Shown here in pieces: positions 10,571-24,146 of a stretch of 64,000 nucleotides of DNA. The DNA is from Mycoplasmopsis sturni DSM 22021 (GTDB lineage: Bacteria; Bacillota_I; Bacilli_A; Mycoplasmatales; Metamycoplasmataceae): positions 1 through 64,000 of the forward strand of contig NZ_JNIZ01000003.1 of NCBI RefSeq assembly GCF_000701485.1, read 5' to 3'. The translations under genes and the position numbers were made by a program. The notes beneath the pieces were generated by a model. It ran no database searches, was not told where the DNA came from, and saw only the letters and a list, made by a program, of their open reading frames with translations. Within the stretch, counting starts at the first letter, position 1. Each line of letters opens with the position of its first letter.

Positions 10571-13162
10571 ATGAATAAAAAATTAGAAAAAATCATCAAT
10601 AACTCAATCGATAAAATAATTGAAAAAGGCTTCGGAAGATACTCTAAATACGTAATTCAACAGCGTGCTTTACCGGATGTTCGAGATGGTTTAAAACCAG
10701 TTCAAAGAAGAATTTTATACGCAATGAATTCTCTTGGATTAACTTTTGATAAACCATATAAAAAATCTGCTCGTGTAGTTGGAGATGTTATTGGTAAGTA
10801 TCACCCACATGGTGATTCATCTGTTTATGAAGCTATGGTCAATATGTCTCAATGATGAAAAATGAACACCAAGTTACTTGATATGCACGGTAATGTCGGT
10901 TCAATTGATGATGATCCAGCTGCTGCTATGCGTTATACAGAAGTAAGAATGTCAAAAGTAACTACTTATATTTTGGGTGATATCAAAAAAAATACCGTTG
11001 ATTTTATGCCTAACTTTGATGATTCTGAAATTGAACCTGAAGTGTTGCCTTCTATTTTTCCTAATTTACTTGTAAATGGTGCAAAAGGAATTGCCATTGG
11101 TATGGCCACTGATATGCCACCGCATAATTTAGGCGAAGTTATTGATGCTGCGATTGCTTTAATTAAAAAACCAAATTTAACCTTTGAAGCTTTATCTAAA
11201 ATTATTTTAGGTCCTGATTTTCCCACAGGGGGAATTATTTATGGTAATAAAGGAATTTTAGAAGCTTTTAGCAATGGGACAAATAAAAAAGAAAAAATTC
11301 GTTTATTTAGCAAATATCGTACTTTTGAAGATAGCAAAAATAAATTTATTGAAATTTACGAAATCCCTTATGGTGTTATTAAATCATCTTTAGTATATGA
11401 AATTGAAACATTAGCTATTAATGAGAATATCGATGGTTTCGTTGAAGTCAAAGATCAATCAGATAGAAATGGTATAAGCATTTTAATTACTCTTAAAAAT
11501 GATGCTAATGAGATCAGCATTATGAATTATCTCTTTCAAAAAACTTCTTTACAAGTCTTTTATAATTACAACAATACTGTCATTTCTAATAATTCGCCAA
11601 TTACAGCACCACTATTAAAATTATTACAAGAATATATTAGTCACATAACTAATATAAAAACCAAAACCTTAAAATATGATCTTAATAAACATCAGCTTAG
11701 GCTTGAAATTATTATAGGTTTTATTAAAGTTAGTGAAATTACAGATGAAGTGATTCGAATAATTCGTAAAAGTAAAGGTTCTAAAGAAGGGGTTATTCAA
11801 GATTTAATCAAAAATTTTGGTTTTACACTAAACCAAGCTACCGCTATTGCTCAAATGAGACTATATCGTTTAAGCAAAACCGACAAAGAAGAATTCTTAG
11901 CAGAAGAAAAATGATTAAATCAAGAAATTGCTAAAATTACAGAACTTTTATCAAATACAGATAAATTTAATTTATTTTTAATTAGTAATTTAATGGAAAT
12001 AAAAAAAGATTTTTCCACCAAAAGAAAAACTGAAATTCTTGAGGAAGAATACCAATTTAATTACGATAAAACCGACTTAATTAAAGAAGAAGAAGTTATT
12101 TTAGGAATCTCAAGGCGCGGATACTTCAAAAGAATTTCCCAAAGAGTTGCTGATTCAAATGATTTTTCAAATTATATGTTAAAAGAAGATGATTATTTGA
12201 TTTACTACGACAAAGCAAACACTTTACACCATTTATTAATCATTACTAACTTTGGTAATTATGCCATTATTCCTGTATATCAAATTAATGAATCCAAATG
12301 AAAAGATCTAGGTATGCATTTAACAGATTTTGTTGATGTTCACCCAAATGAAAAGATTATTTCAATTATTGATGTATCTTCATGAGAGAAACCATTTTAC
12401 ATAGTTATGGGCTCAAAAAACGGTATGTTCAAAAAAACTTTGCTAAAAAATTTCCAAGTTTCTCGCATGAACAAAACCTATACAGCAATGTCTTTAGAAA
12501 ATAATGATGTATTGGTAAATGCTTGTTTATCAAATGGAACTAAAGATATAATCATAATTACAGAAGGCGGACTATTAAGTAAATATTCTGAAAACGATAT
12601 TGCTATTTACAATACAAAAGCCAAAGGAAATAAAGGTATTTATTTATCTTTATCTGATCTTGTAAAAAATTTTACAATAGCACATTACAATGATGATATT
12701 GCTTTTGTAACTAATGATGGAAAATTCAAAAAGATAAATAATCAAAAAATTCCTTATGTACCTAAAAACATTAAAGGAAAGTCAATTTTCAAAGATTCAA
12801 ACAAAGAAAAAGGATTGATTATTTCGGATATTTACCCAACAAAAGAAAATAATTTATTAATTATTAAAAATACTAAAGGAAATACTTTCTTAGAGCCAAT
12901 TCAAAAATATTCTCTTTTAGAATCTAATTTTGAATGAACTCAAATTAAAATTCCAAATTTATATAAAGTGCAAATTAAAAAAACATATAAAACTCAACAA
13001 GAAAACAAACATGACAAAAAACTATTTAAATCCACAAATTCAGAAAAAGAGCAATATGAATTCAGATTAACATCACAAAATTTAGATAAATTAGACCAAA
13101 ATTTAGATAAATTATTATCAAAGGTAAATCAAACATTAAGTAAAATAAAAAAAACTAAATAA
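10571..13162 (+). CDS. parC: DNA topoisomerase IV subunit A
   Basis: The 863-aa protein is a type IIA topoisomerase breakage-reunion subunit that decatenates chromosomes. The N-terminal region has [33 protein letters not shown] (quinolone-resistance region, with Ser83/Ser84 and Glu87) and AAAMRYTE with the catalytic Tyr at residue 122. [15 protein letters not shown] is closer to ParC than to GyrA. The C-terminal region (from about residue 490) forms the beta-pinwheel and ends in a lysine-rich coiled tail. Five or more TGA codons are Trp. AAGGAA precedes the ATG. parE is not adjacent. Confidence 0.93.
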
Positions 13163-13487
13163 AAAATGAATTTTTTTAAAATAATTAAACTAAGTCATTA
13201 AATCAATTTATTAACTACTAACAAACAAAAATATTTTCTTAAAACGGTAGCTAATTTATTTAGATATTAGATATCTGTTTTTTAATAACCTAAAAATCAC
13301 TAAGATAAAAACCATAATTTATATTTCAAATCCTTTAACAAATAAATAATTAATTAAGAATTTGCATACAAAAACACAGTATACTTTTCAAACTAATTAG
13401 CAAAAATTATTTGCTATAAGACAAAAATAAAAAGTACATAAAATTTTTTATGTACTTTTTATTTAACGAAAGTTACTAGTTAAATAA
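13163..13487. other. AT-rich intergenic region between convergent parC and the protease gene
   Basis: No gene is seen. It contains a short inverted repeat AGATAT-tag-ATATCT near 13261-13275 and, at its right end, the strong bidirectional hairpin annotated separately. The rest is low-complexity A/T sequence. Confidence 0.6.
13429..13465. terminator. Bidirectional terminator
   Basis: AAAAAGTACATAAA pairs perfectly with TTTATGTACTTTTT (13429-13460). It has A-run and T-run flanks in both directions and lies just past the stop of the minus-strand protease gene. Confidence 0.85.
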
Positions 13488-16400
13488 TTAATTATTTTTC
13501 TTTAAATCTCAATATCAAGGTAAATTGTAGGAACTAGGATCATATGCATTAAGTTTTAAAACTGCCGCTGCAAATGAACGTTCATTTGCATCTAAAAATT
13601 GCGGAGCTTTTTCTGTAGTGAGACCTAAATAATTATAATCTGGGTTAAGATAATCTCAAGACACAAGCCCCCTAAGAGGATATCCTGAATTAATGGTTGA
13701 ATAATATCCTCCCGGACCTTGAACCCCTGTTCCACTGTTACCGCCAGCAAAGAAAGTAGGAACAAATTTAGTTTGTCTTTTATATGAAATATTTTCTTGT
13801 CCTATTGATGCTCTAGTTACAAGGTATCCATTTTCATTGTGATAAGGCCATCCATTAAATAAAGCATTAAAGCTACCATTGAATGTATTAATATCATTTC
13901 CTAAAACTTCGCTGTTATATCCTTTACCATATAAAATCGGTGAGTAATCACTAAAAATTGTATTAAATTTTGTTGGTTCAAGTTTGAATCATTTTGCATA
14001 ATCTAATGATAAGCCAAATTTATTTTTACGCTTTGCATCCTCTATTAAAGAATTAACATCTATAATGCTAATAGTTAGATCAACTCATTTTCCAGTTTTA
14101 AATATCAATCCTTTTCTTTTTTCAGAATAGCTATTTTGTTCATCTAATTTTCTAGTTAGATCTTGATTTTTAGGATTAGAATATTGATTAGTTCCGCTTC
14201 ATATTGGTCACGAAGGAGCTATAGCGTCCCTGTTTCTTCTGTCATGGTCGTAGCCATTATAAACAATGCTTACGGTTGTTCCGTCATTTATGGTGCCAAT
14301 TAAATCGGATTCGGTTTTATTATTATTTTGGACATGATGATTGGTAATAACATAAAATTTTCCATCACTAGGATCATCACTAACTTTTCCTAAAATTGTA
14401 GCAGAACCTAATGTATATGCAATTGACTTACTTTTTAGTTCTTCAATAAGCTTATTATTATCATAAGCATTAAGTAAATAACTTACATTAAATTTATATC
14501 CGTCATGCAATTTATAAAGAAGATTTTGATTCGGATTATATCCGAAAGGTTCTGTTTCAAAATCTTTTGAATAAAGAACAAAAGGATATCTAGGATTACC
14601 ATAATAATCATGAGCAGAATAAACCAATTTATCGTATGCAATTTTATTAGTGTCGCTTCCAAATTTTTCATTCTCTATATTATTTTGATAGCTAATTTTA
14701 ATATTACTTCCAAATCGATCAACATAGAATGCTCTTTCTTTATAAAATCTACCATATTGTCCTATTTGTCTATTAGCAGGAACATCATCAGCTATTGGGT
14801 AAATATAAAGATTATCTTTAATATTACCTAATACAATTTTGTATTGATCATCTTTCATTTTAACTTCAAATAAAATCCCTTCTTCTCTTAAAGAAGCAAC
14901 AATTTGATAGTTAAATGGAACATAAGAACCATCAGTATTATCAACTTTTTCTGTTGTAAGATCAAAAGTAATTTGTCTATCTTTCTTTAATTTATCATAA
15001 TCTATTTCTAAATTAATACCTTGATTTTCATTAAAAATACGTTTAGCGCGCATTCTATCAATAACAACCACATTTCCATTTAAGTGAAATTGGATGGTTG
15101 GATTAGTTAAATTGTCACGGTTAAATAGTGCATCAAAATATTTCTTTTTAAACACCCATGAAGCAATATTTTTTTCCTTGTCTAAAGTTCAAACGCTATC
15201 CATTCAATCAATTTCAATATCACGCTCACGAAGAACTGTATTATTATCTAAAAAGATTTTGGTTAAATGATTAGGCGTTATTGCATCACCTTCAACATCC
15301 CCTGATTTATCTAATAAATCTTTTCCATATTTAAGCGTATTTACTTTAAGTATTTTTAAAATGTTTTTTGGATCATCACTTCTTCTAAAGTTATCATTTT
15401 GATTATATATATCGTTAAGTTTAAGTTTATATCAAGTACTACTTTCATATGTTCTACCATTTAGGTCTCATTTTAATCTTACATAAATAGTATGATCTTG
15501 ATAATTTTGCATTTTCACATCTGCAATTTTTAAAGTAGAGGCGATATCTTTTTGTTCGTATGTATTTCTTGTGGGTTCAAATAAGTATGTTTTAAAAGCA
15601 TTGGAATTACTAATAATAATTTGGTTATCGCCTAATGTATTATTAGATACTTTAGTTATAAAATCATTAATTGAATTATTTAAAATCGCTGGATTAAATT
15701 GAAAATCTGATGGAGTCAAATTATTAAGCAGAACAAATGGAGCCAACTCTTTATCGTATTCACTAATTAAATTGTAGAAAATAATTCTTTTTGATAAAAA
15801 TCTAATATCATGATTTTTCTTATTAATAAATCCAATTTTAACAGGTAATAATCTACCATCTACACTTCCCTTATATGAAGTATCTTTTATAAAATAAAAA
15901 TAATAATTATCTATAATTTTTTTAATATTCGAATCATTGTATTTTTCAGTTCTTGAATAATAAATTATATCTTTAGCATCTACAAGTTTCTCTGCTTCAG
16001 AACTTGTGGAAGATTGATCTTTAAATTGCGTAGGAAGAATATCAAGTAAGTAAATCATTTTGTTGTAAGCATCTTGTTCTACAATTCTTTCGCCACTAAG
16101 TCACGAAACACCAAAAACACGTTTGGGTTTGAAGTTTCTAGCATTAATTCTACTAATTAATTCTTGGTCGGAAGATGCTTCTGGAGTGTTTATAGAGCTA
16201 ACAAAATCATCATCAGTATAGCTTTGGCCATTTTTGGGCTTAATATCTCATTGACTAAATGTTTTAAAATTTTCAAACTTAAATATTGGTGATAAATATT
16301 TAGAATCATTTAATGGTTGATTATCTTTGTAAATTCTAAATTTTACTTCTACTCAGCTGTCTACTTCACTAATTTTTAAGTTTTGTGAAGCTTCATAATC

Positions 16401-19400
16401 TACTTTTAATGAATATCTACCAATTTTTGCAAAATCATAAATATCATTTAATTTTGATTTTCCTTCTGAGGCTATGTAATAATTATGAGGCTTATCAACG
16501 CCTTCTTTTATTTTAGTTAATACTAAAATGTTTTCTATTTGAAGTTTTTTGTTATTTTCCTCATGAATTAAGCTATATATTTTTTCAAAATCAATAGCAT
16601 CTTGAACTCAACTTGAAAAATCACCAGGTCTAATACTTATTTCTTGAGTAGATTCTGTTTTTTCAATTTCATTAGTTAAGAACTTTACGCCTATTTTAAG
16701 TTCATTAGTTTTTTCATTAAATGAAGCAAAAGGATTTTTAAAATTTGAAGTTGGTTTAGCCTCAAAACGATCATATGAATCAAATCCTAAAATAAAGTTA
16801 TCTTGATAAATTTTAGTTAAAATTTCAGTTCTTTTAGTAGTTGAAACTTTTGTTGAAGAGTTGTCGTATCATTTTGAATTATCAAAAATTCCGTATTTTT
16901 TTGTTTCCGCATCAAAAAGCTCTTGAATATAATCAACTAATAATTTATTATTTTCAAATGTATTTGAATAATACTCAGATGCCTTAAATTTTTCTGTAGG
17001 AAAAAATATTGGTTTATCAACTGAACCAATTAAAGTGTAATTATGAGTTAAATCTAAAACTTTAAAAACTTGATTTTTGTGGCTTATAAGAACTTCAAAA
17101 TGAACCACACGATCAATTCCGCTTCCTGTTATTTGAATTTTATTTAAGTTAATGTCGTAATCAAAAAATCTTCCAACTTTGTTAAATTTTTTAGTAAAGA
17201 ATTTTTTGATTTTTGAAGGATCTTGAAAATCATCAACACTTAATTTATAAAAAATTGAATCATCAAAATCATATAAATCACTAATTTTAGTGTATTGAAT
17301 TGAATCTAAAATTGCTTCAACATCATATTCATTTTTTGGTAATGAAATTTTAACGGTTGCTTTTTCCTTATGATTATTCTGATCTTTAATTTCATAATTA
17401 ACTTCTAAATCAGTATATTTTTTAGGTTTAAGTCCAAAGTCTACCAAAGAAGGTGTGATTCCTTCGACATTATTTTGAACTGTAAATAAACTAAAATTAT
17501 CCTTTGAAAAAGAAAGTGGAGTTAAGTTTAAATCATATTTTCAAATTCGAGGATTAACTTCAAGTTCAACGCCTTGTTTAAATTTAGTAGTTAAATCCGA
17601 TGAACTTTCAAAAGGAAGTAAGTTTTGGTATGAATTTTTATATTCTTCTAAAAGGTTTTTAAGATATTGATCGTTAATAATTTGAGTGTCTTGGGTATTT
17701 AAAAATACTACACCAGCTTTTTGATACACTTTTACAAATTTTTCTTGAGATTCACTTGAAGCATCAATAAATTTTTGGTTCTCTCAATATTGACTTTGCA
17801 TCTCAAATTGAGTTTTCAATAAACTAGTTGTATTATTTACACTATAAATTTCTTGTTCTAATTCATTTAAAGCTTTGGTATTTGATTTGTTAATTTTTTC
17901 AATAAAAAGTAACTTTTGATAACGAGTTAAATTTGGTTGTTTTAAAGTTTCGATTCTAAGTTCTTCTGCAGTGGCAGAATTAATATCATCTCTTGCTTCA
18001 ATGAATTTTTGAATCAAATTATTTAATGTTTGAGCATCATTAACATCTTGTTTAGTACCATTTAAAATATTTTGTAAATCAGTTTTAGAGCTGTTATAAG
18101 CAGTTTTTTGCTCTTCTTTTGCTTTTTTGTATTTTGCTTTAAATCTTTCAGTTTCTTCTTGTTGCATTAAATCAGCTAATTTAGCCATTTCTGTATTTAA
18201 AGAAGTTGCTTTTTCGCGATTTGCATTTGCGTTAGTTTGAATTTTAATAAGGTTAAAATAATGTTCTTTTTGACTTTGAGTTAAAGAAGTTAAACCATTA
18301 ATAAAATCATAATCTTTTTGATATTGAACAATAACTGGTAACTGTTTTTCAAGAAGAAGCAATGCATCTTCAATTGATTCAATATTATTGAAATTGTATT
18401 TTTCATTAGAAGAAAAACTTTTAAGAACTTCAAGAGCATTTGATACATTTTTATTTTGATCTTCTCGTTCTATTCATTTAGAATTTTTAATTGTTTCATT
18501 ATTTTGAACATAAAACGCTTTAGCTTTTTGCTCAATAGCTAAATAATCTAAAATTTTTTGTTCTAGTGATTGAATTTCTTTTTCGTTTGAATTTTTTAGT
18601 AATTCTATAAGTTTGTTTTTAAATAATAATTTTTCTTGATCATTAAAAATGGTGTTAATTTTCTTATAAAGCGAATTCAAATCATTTGCTATTGCATTTT
18701 GTTTTTCTAATTGGCTAATTGAGGTGGCTTTTTTAAAGAAATTATTTGAATATAATTCTTTTTCTTCGTTTATAAAATAATTAAAGCTATTTCAGTTTTT
18801 AATAACATTTTGACGATATTGTTCTAAATTAGCATTTTGCTCACCATCTAAATTTTGGTAAGCATTATTGTAATTTGAAATTAACAATTGAAGCTTATCA
18901 ATTGCTAAATTATTTGAATCATTATTTGTGCTATTTGAAAGATTAGACAAAGCTTGGTCGTAATCTTTTTTCTTGTCTGCGCTGGCAAAGTAATATTTAA
19001 TATTAGTATTACTTTGGATATTTACAGAAGCTTCTAATAGTTTAGAAATTGCTTCCATTTTGATATTTAAATCTGCAGCATCATTTTGCAAGCTTTTAAA
19101 ATCATTTAATGATGGTTTTTTAAGGACCTGATTAACAAAATATTCTTTTTGAAAAGGAGAAAGATAAATTAATGTTCTAATAAAATCTAAATATGATTGA
19201 TTAGCCTGTTCTATTTGAAGTTGTTTTTTAATTTTTTCTAAAATTGCTTCTAAAGTTTCTAAGACTTGGGTAATTTCTTGATTATCTATTTTATCTTTAT
19301 TATTTAAAATATCTTCTGTTTGTTTTGCTAATAAATCAAATTCATTTTTGTTATCTTGTTCTTGATATCATGAAGAATTTAATATTTGCTCAAAATTACG

Positions 19401-19565
19401 ATTTTTAAAATCGATTAATTTTTGAAGCATTTCATTATTAGGATTTACTTGAGAATCATTTTGTTTTTCTTGTTTATTTGTTGAACAAGCAACACCAATA
19501 ATTGGTAGCGATAAATTGCTTAAAACTAAACTAAGTTTAAGCATTTTTTTAGTTTTTCTTTGCAT
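13488..19565 (-). CDS. Giant lipoprotein with GA/FIVAR-like modules and a C-terminal MIP-type (DUF31) serine protease domain
   Basis: One frame is open for 2025 codons when TGA is Trp. The N-terminus has a signal peptide ending in the lipobox GVAC (Cys27). Residues 110-600 are helical, with modules like Ebh-type GA/FIVAR repeats: LSPFQKEYF near 130, a FIVAR-like block ending LDGE near 245, LTSLTQSQKEHYF near 425, LTRYQKLLF near 535. The middle is beta-rich lipoprotein-like sequence. The C-terminal domain carries GSATILG and ITNHHV (His near 1740), VDLTIS (Asp near 1824) and GGNSGTGV (Ser near 1944), the catalytic triad expected of the Mycoplasma immunoglobulin protease family. AAAGGAG precedes the ATG. 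No MIB gene is adjacent. Antibody cleavage is an inference. Confidence 0.88.
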
Positions 19566-19841
19566 TTATTTTTACTCCTTTTAAAGTTAAGACTAGGTAA
19601 TATTTTGGTTAATATTTAAAATTATAATATTTTCAATATTCTAATAAAATAATTTATTTAAAAATAAATTACTTTAATGATTCTTTTTTTAAGAAATTTT
19701 TCAAGAAAAATAAATAAAAAACCGTCTAAATGAGGTAATTGATTTTCTAAATTTATTTTGGTTTTTGCAAAATAGCTTCATCTTTGTTTATTTTTTAAAA
19801 TATGTTTTTGAAAATTAAATAAGTATATTAAATGGAGGATT
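19566..19841. other. Divergent intergenic region, protease gene / mod
   Basis: No gene is seen. A -10-like TATAAT on the minus strand (19621-19626) may serve the protease gene. On the plus strand GGAGG (19834-19838) is the mod ribosome binding site. No convincing -35 element is visible on either strand. Confidence 0.4.
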
Positions 19842-21553
19842 ATGCAAAACACTAAAAAACAAGAAACATTGCACTTATATTTTCAAAAACTTGATGATAT
19901 AAGTAGCAAACAATTAAACAAAGATCAAAAAGATCTAATTAAAAAGATGTTACTTTTACTATTTCACGATAAAAACACAACTACATTGGAATTTGAAAAT
20001 GCTTATAGAGTTTTAATCCAAAGAGTTAAGGTTGGTTTTACCTTTGATTCAGCTCCTGGTGAAGCCAAAGACTCAATTACCTTATTAGAAAAAGATGAAC
20101 AAAAATCGTTTATAAACGATCCTTTAAAACCAAATAACCAATTAATTATTGGTGAAAACTACAACGTTTTAAAGAATTTATTGTTAGTAGAGAGAGAGAG
20201 AGAGAGAGAGACGCTAACGCGCTCTATGATGTAATTTACATCGATCCTCCATACAATACAGAATCAGCAGGAGCTGATGGTAATTTAATTGCAGATAATA
20301 AAGAAAATATCAAAGCATCTAAATTTATTTATAGAGACAAATTCAGCCGTAATGGTTGACTAAATATGATGCAAGAAAGATTAATTTTAGCACGCCAACT
20401 TCTTAAAGATGATGGTGTTATTTTTGTGTCAATTGATGATTCAGAACAATCTTATTTAAAAGTTTTAATGGATGAGATTTTTGGGGAAGATAATTTTATA
20501 ACATCAATGCCCTTTATCTCTAATTTAAAAGGTAGACAAGTGAATGTTAATTTTGCAAAAACGCATGAATATATACTTGTTTATAAAATGAATAATTTTG
20601 ATTTTAATACTTTAGATGAAAAATACATAAATTCACTTATGCCATCTGTATACAACACAAGAGATAGAGAGGTTTTAAATGATAACAAAGGTGATTATAT
20701 TCTTTTAAATACTTTAGAAAACAGTAATTGAAAATTCAATAATTTAAGTAGACCTAATCTTTTTTATCCAATATATATTTATAAAGATGAGAACGGAAAA
20801 TATAATATATCACTTAACAAGAATAAAGAGAAATATATCGAGTTATGGCCAAAATCTAATGGAGAAAATCTATATAAAGTTTGAAGATGAAGCAAAGAAA
20901 AAATAGAAAAAGATAAAAATGATTTAGAGGTAGTAAAAAGAGGAAATCAATATTATATTTACACTAAAAAGAGGGAATTTGATTTTACTCCTAAGTCACT
21001 ACTTTTGGGTCAAAAATTAAATAATAAAAATGGTAATGACTTACTTAGTTCACTTATAGACAAAAATAGTTTTAATACCGCAAAGCCTCTTGACTTGATT
21101 AAATTTATCATGAAATTGCATCAATCAAAAAATATTAGGATTCTTGACTTCTTTGCGGGAAGTGGAACGACAGGTCATGCAGTTCTAGAATTAAATAGAG
21201 AAGATGGTGGTAATAGAACATATACGTTAGTAACAAATAATGAAAATAATATAGGTGAAAATATTACTTACGAAAGACTATATAGAATTAATACTGGCAA
21301 AGGAACAAAAGGTGAAACTTTTGATTGATTAAAAAAGAATAAACCATACGCTGATAATTTAGATGTCTTTTACGAAAAAACTTATAAAATAGGTTTTAAC
21401 TCAAAAATGAATACATCAGATTTAGTTAAAATAATTAAAAAAGAACTAAATGATTTTGGAATAAAAACAAATAGATCAGATGATGATTATTTACTATTAT
21501 TAAGAAATCTAAAAGCTTTAGTTGATGAAAAGGATACAAATGAAGTTAACTAA
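19842..21553 (+). CDS. mod: Type III restriction-modification methyltransferase (Mod), phase-variable, OFF in this sequence
   Basis: Mod methylates adenine in the target site and gives specificity to the type III complex. The frame from the ATG at 19842 (after GGAGG) runs into an (AG)11 tract at 20189-20210 and stops at 20232-20234 after 130 aa. The next frame continues at once with DANALYDVIYIDPPYNTE, the DPPY catalytic motif IV, and runs to the stop at 21551-21553. A DFFAGSGTTGHAVLEL motif (FxGxG, AdoMet binding) lies near 21150. Removing one AG or adding two joins the frames into a 569-aa Mod. The 3' end overlaps res by 14 nt. Confidence 0.92.
20189..20211 (+). repeat. (AG)11 phase-variation tract in mod
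   Basis: Eleven perfect AG units lie inside the coding region and are read as alternating Glu-Arg in any frame. Ten or thirteen units keep mod in frame; eleven or twelve do not. Slipped-strand mispairing at such tracts is the known switch for type III mod genes. Confidence 0.97.
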
Positions 21554-23984
21554 AGTACAGGAAGATAAAGTTAATGAAATAGTAAATTATTTCACTAATT
21601 CAGATGTTAATACTCCAATTGTGACCTTTTCTGCCCCTACAGGTAGTGGTAAAACTTTTATGATGGCAAATATAATTGATAAAATGATTTCATTTGCTAG
21701 TGAAATTGATACTCCAATTATGTTTATTATTGCTACTCTTTCCACTGGGGAATTACCAAAACAATTAGAAAGTAACCTCAATGAATACAAACAATATTTA
21801 GAAAATTCCACTTTTGAAGTTTCTTATGAAGAATCTCCTTCTGTTAAAGAAGCAAGTAAAAAAGATCGACACAATAAATTAAAACCAATTAATAATAAAG
21901 TCTTTATTTTTGGAAAATCAACCTTTGGCAAAAATCGAATTTATACCGAAGAAGAAATTATTGAATCACTGCTTGAAGATGCTCAAAATAAAGGTTATAA
22001 AATTGTTTATATTCGTGATGAAGCTCACGTAGGTGTTGAAGGTTTGGACAAAACCAACAAAGTTAGTTCAAATGATCAAAAATTTGAAACTTTACTTGCT
22101 CAAAATGCAAATTATCAGCTCTTTATGACTGCTACTCCTAAACATAAAGAAGCTAAAAAAGTGATTTTAACCGAAAGAGAACTTTTAGATGAAGAACCCA
22201 AACTGTTAAAATCTTCTCATTTTATTAATGCCGATATTATTGGTGATCTTGAAACTCTTGATAATGAACAATTATTAAGAAGTGCTTGCAAGAAATTTAA
22301 AGAATTAATTAAAGAATATGCTGATGAAACCAGAGAACCTGGTCTTGTTAATATCAATCCAACAATGTTAATTCAAGTCAAAAACAAAAACACAGATCAT
22401 ACAGAAGATTTTTATGACCAAATTAAATTAATTAAAAAAGTTCTCGAAGAATATAACTTAGTTTATACACATCACATTAATGATGATGAGGAAATCAAAA
22501 AAATACTTGATAACAATATCCTCAGAGAAGATAACTCTTTAAAATCAATTAGTAAAAATGATTCGGCTTATCAAATTATTATTTTTAAAGTTGGACCAGC
22601 TACTGGTTGAAATAACCCCAGAGCCAATATGCTCGTGCAATTAAGAAACGTTTCATCAGAATCTTTAAATGTACAAACTGTTGGACGAATCAAACGAAAT
22701 CCAAATCCGGCTTTTAAGCACGCCAAAGATTCAGTAGCTTATAAATATTTTATTTACTCAAATAACCCAAAAATTCAAAAGAATAAAAATATTTGACACT
22801 TAAAAGAAAAAATTGCTGCTTTAAAACCGGTAGTATATAGTGGTAAAATTAATGCCAATTATTTAGAAGAACAAACCAATAGTGAAAATAATATTCAAAA
22901 AGTCACTCAATTAATAAATCTTGATAATATCGAGCAATGAATTGCACACGAACTCAAAGAATATCAAAATCATTGATCTGAAATTGATGGAATAAAATAT
23001 CACTTCTTGCCCCTTGTTACAAGAGATACCACTACTTATAATGAAAAAACCAATTCATATGAAGTCTCAACATACATTGAACGAAAAGCTTACAACAAAA
23101 TTGAATTACATCTTTTTATCAGCGAAATAAGCAAAAGATATAAAGAAATTTTGAATTTAATTGATAATGTTAAAACTTTTGAAGCTGACTATCAAAAAGC
23201 TATTGCTAGCTTCAATAAAAAACAACACTTGATTCAAATAGATTATAATTTTGTCATTTTTGCGCTTTATAAACATGCTTTTGGTGAAATTAGAAAAATT
23301 ATTCACTCAAATATTGAAACCAAAAAAGCAACTGATGATATTACTAAAATTTACAAACTAAGTGAAACAAGAATTACTGATGAATACGAAGTTTTAGATG
23401 AAAATTGACAAGAACAAGCAAATAACTCTTCATCTAAAGATCGCTTTATTAATGTTTCAAAATTTGACAATTATGCCTACGAATCAGAACTTTCAGATAA
23501 CATCGTGCTAGATTCTAAAACCGAAATGCAAACCCTTAATAAAATAATTAAATCCCTTGATCAAGAACAATATAAAAAAGATGTTAGTTTTTGATACAAA
23601 AACTCAGTGTATCAAGGAGTTAATCTTCAAATTTTTGATAAAGATGATTTGTTAAAAAATTCATATCCGGATTTAGTTTGCAAGTACAAAAATAAACATA
23701 CCATTTTAATGGAAATCAAATCCTTAGATAATGATTATGATCCAGAAAAAACGCAAAAATTATTAGAAAATTACCAAAGCTACATTAAAGCTTATAATGT
23801 AAAACTTTCGCAAACCTTAGTTAATACTTCACATGATAAAAGTGTAACCTTAATAATAATTAAACAAAAAAGTGCTTCAAATAAATTTACTTTTGAAGGC
23901 GCAAGTACTAATGAGTTATTAAATAAAGCTTTAGAATCAAACCAAATTAATGATTTAAAAGATATATTAAAAATCTTAAAATAA
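21540..23984 (+). CDS. res: Type III restriction enzyme subunit (Res)
   Basis: Res is the ATP-dependent translocase-endonuclease partner of Mod. The 814-aa protein has helicase motif I SAPTGSGKTF (near residue 29), motif II RDEAH (near 161), motif III MTATP (near 196) and a late helicase motif VGRIKRNPNP. A C-terminal nuclease of PD-(D/E)xK type is seen as PDLVCKYKNKHTILMEIKS (near residues 710-730). Several TGA codons are Trp. The ATG at 21540 overlaps the end of mod, with AAAGG upstream. It appears intact although mod is out of frame, so cleavage needs Mod to switch ON. Confidence 0.92.
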
Positions 23985-24100
23985 ACTCTAATTTGGTTTT
24001 TGAAAATTTAATATAAATATAAAGAAAGACTAAAATTTTTTAGCTTTTAACAAAAACAAAAAACAAATAAATTTGCTAATATACTACACAAAATAAAGAA

Positions 24101-24146
24101 AAAACTTTTAAGCCTATTTTGCAGACTTAAAAGTTTTTTATTTTTG
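24101..24146. terminator. Bidirectional terminator, res / surface protein gene
   Basis: AAACTTTTAAG pairs with CTTAAAAGTTT (24126-24136) around a 14-nt loop and is followed by TTTTTTATTTTT on the plus strand. The minus-strand stop codon of the convergent gene lies at 24138-24140, within the T run. Confidence 0.8.

Noticed and set aside
10571-13162. parC as gyrA
   Set aside because: Motif [15 protein letters not shown] and the [13 protein letters not shown] region fit ParC better; certainty would need a tree with both paralogs.
19566-24137. Insertion sequence or prophage around the R-M genes
   Set aside because: No transposase, integrase, terminal inverted repeat or clear target-site duplication was found; short AT-rich similarities on both sides (near 19804 and 23996) are too weak.
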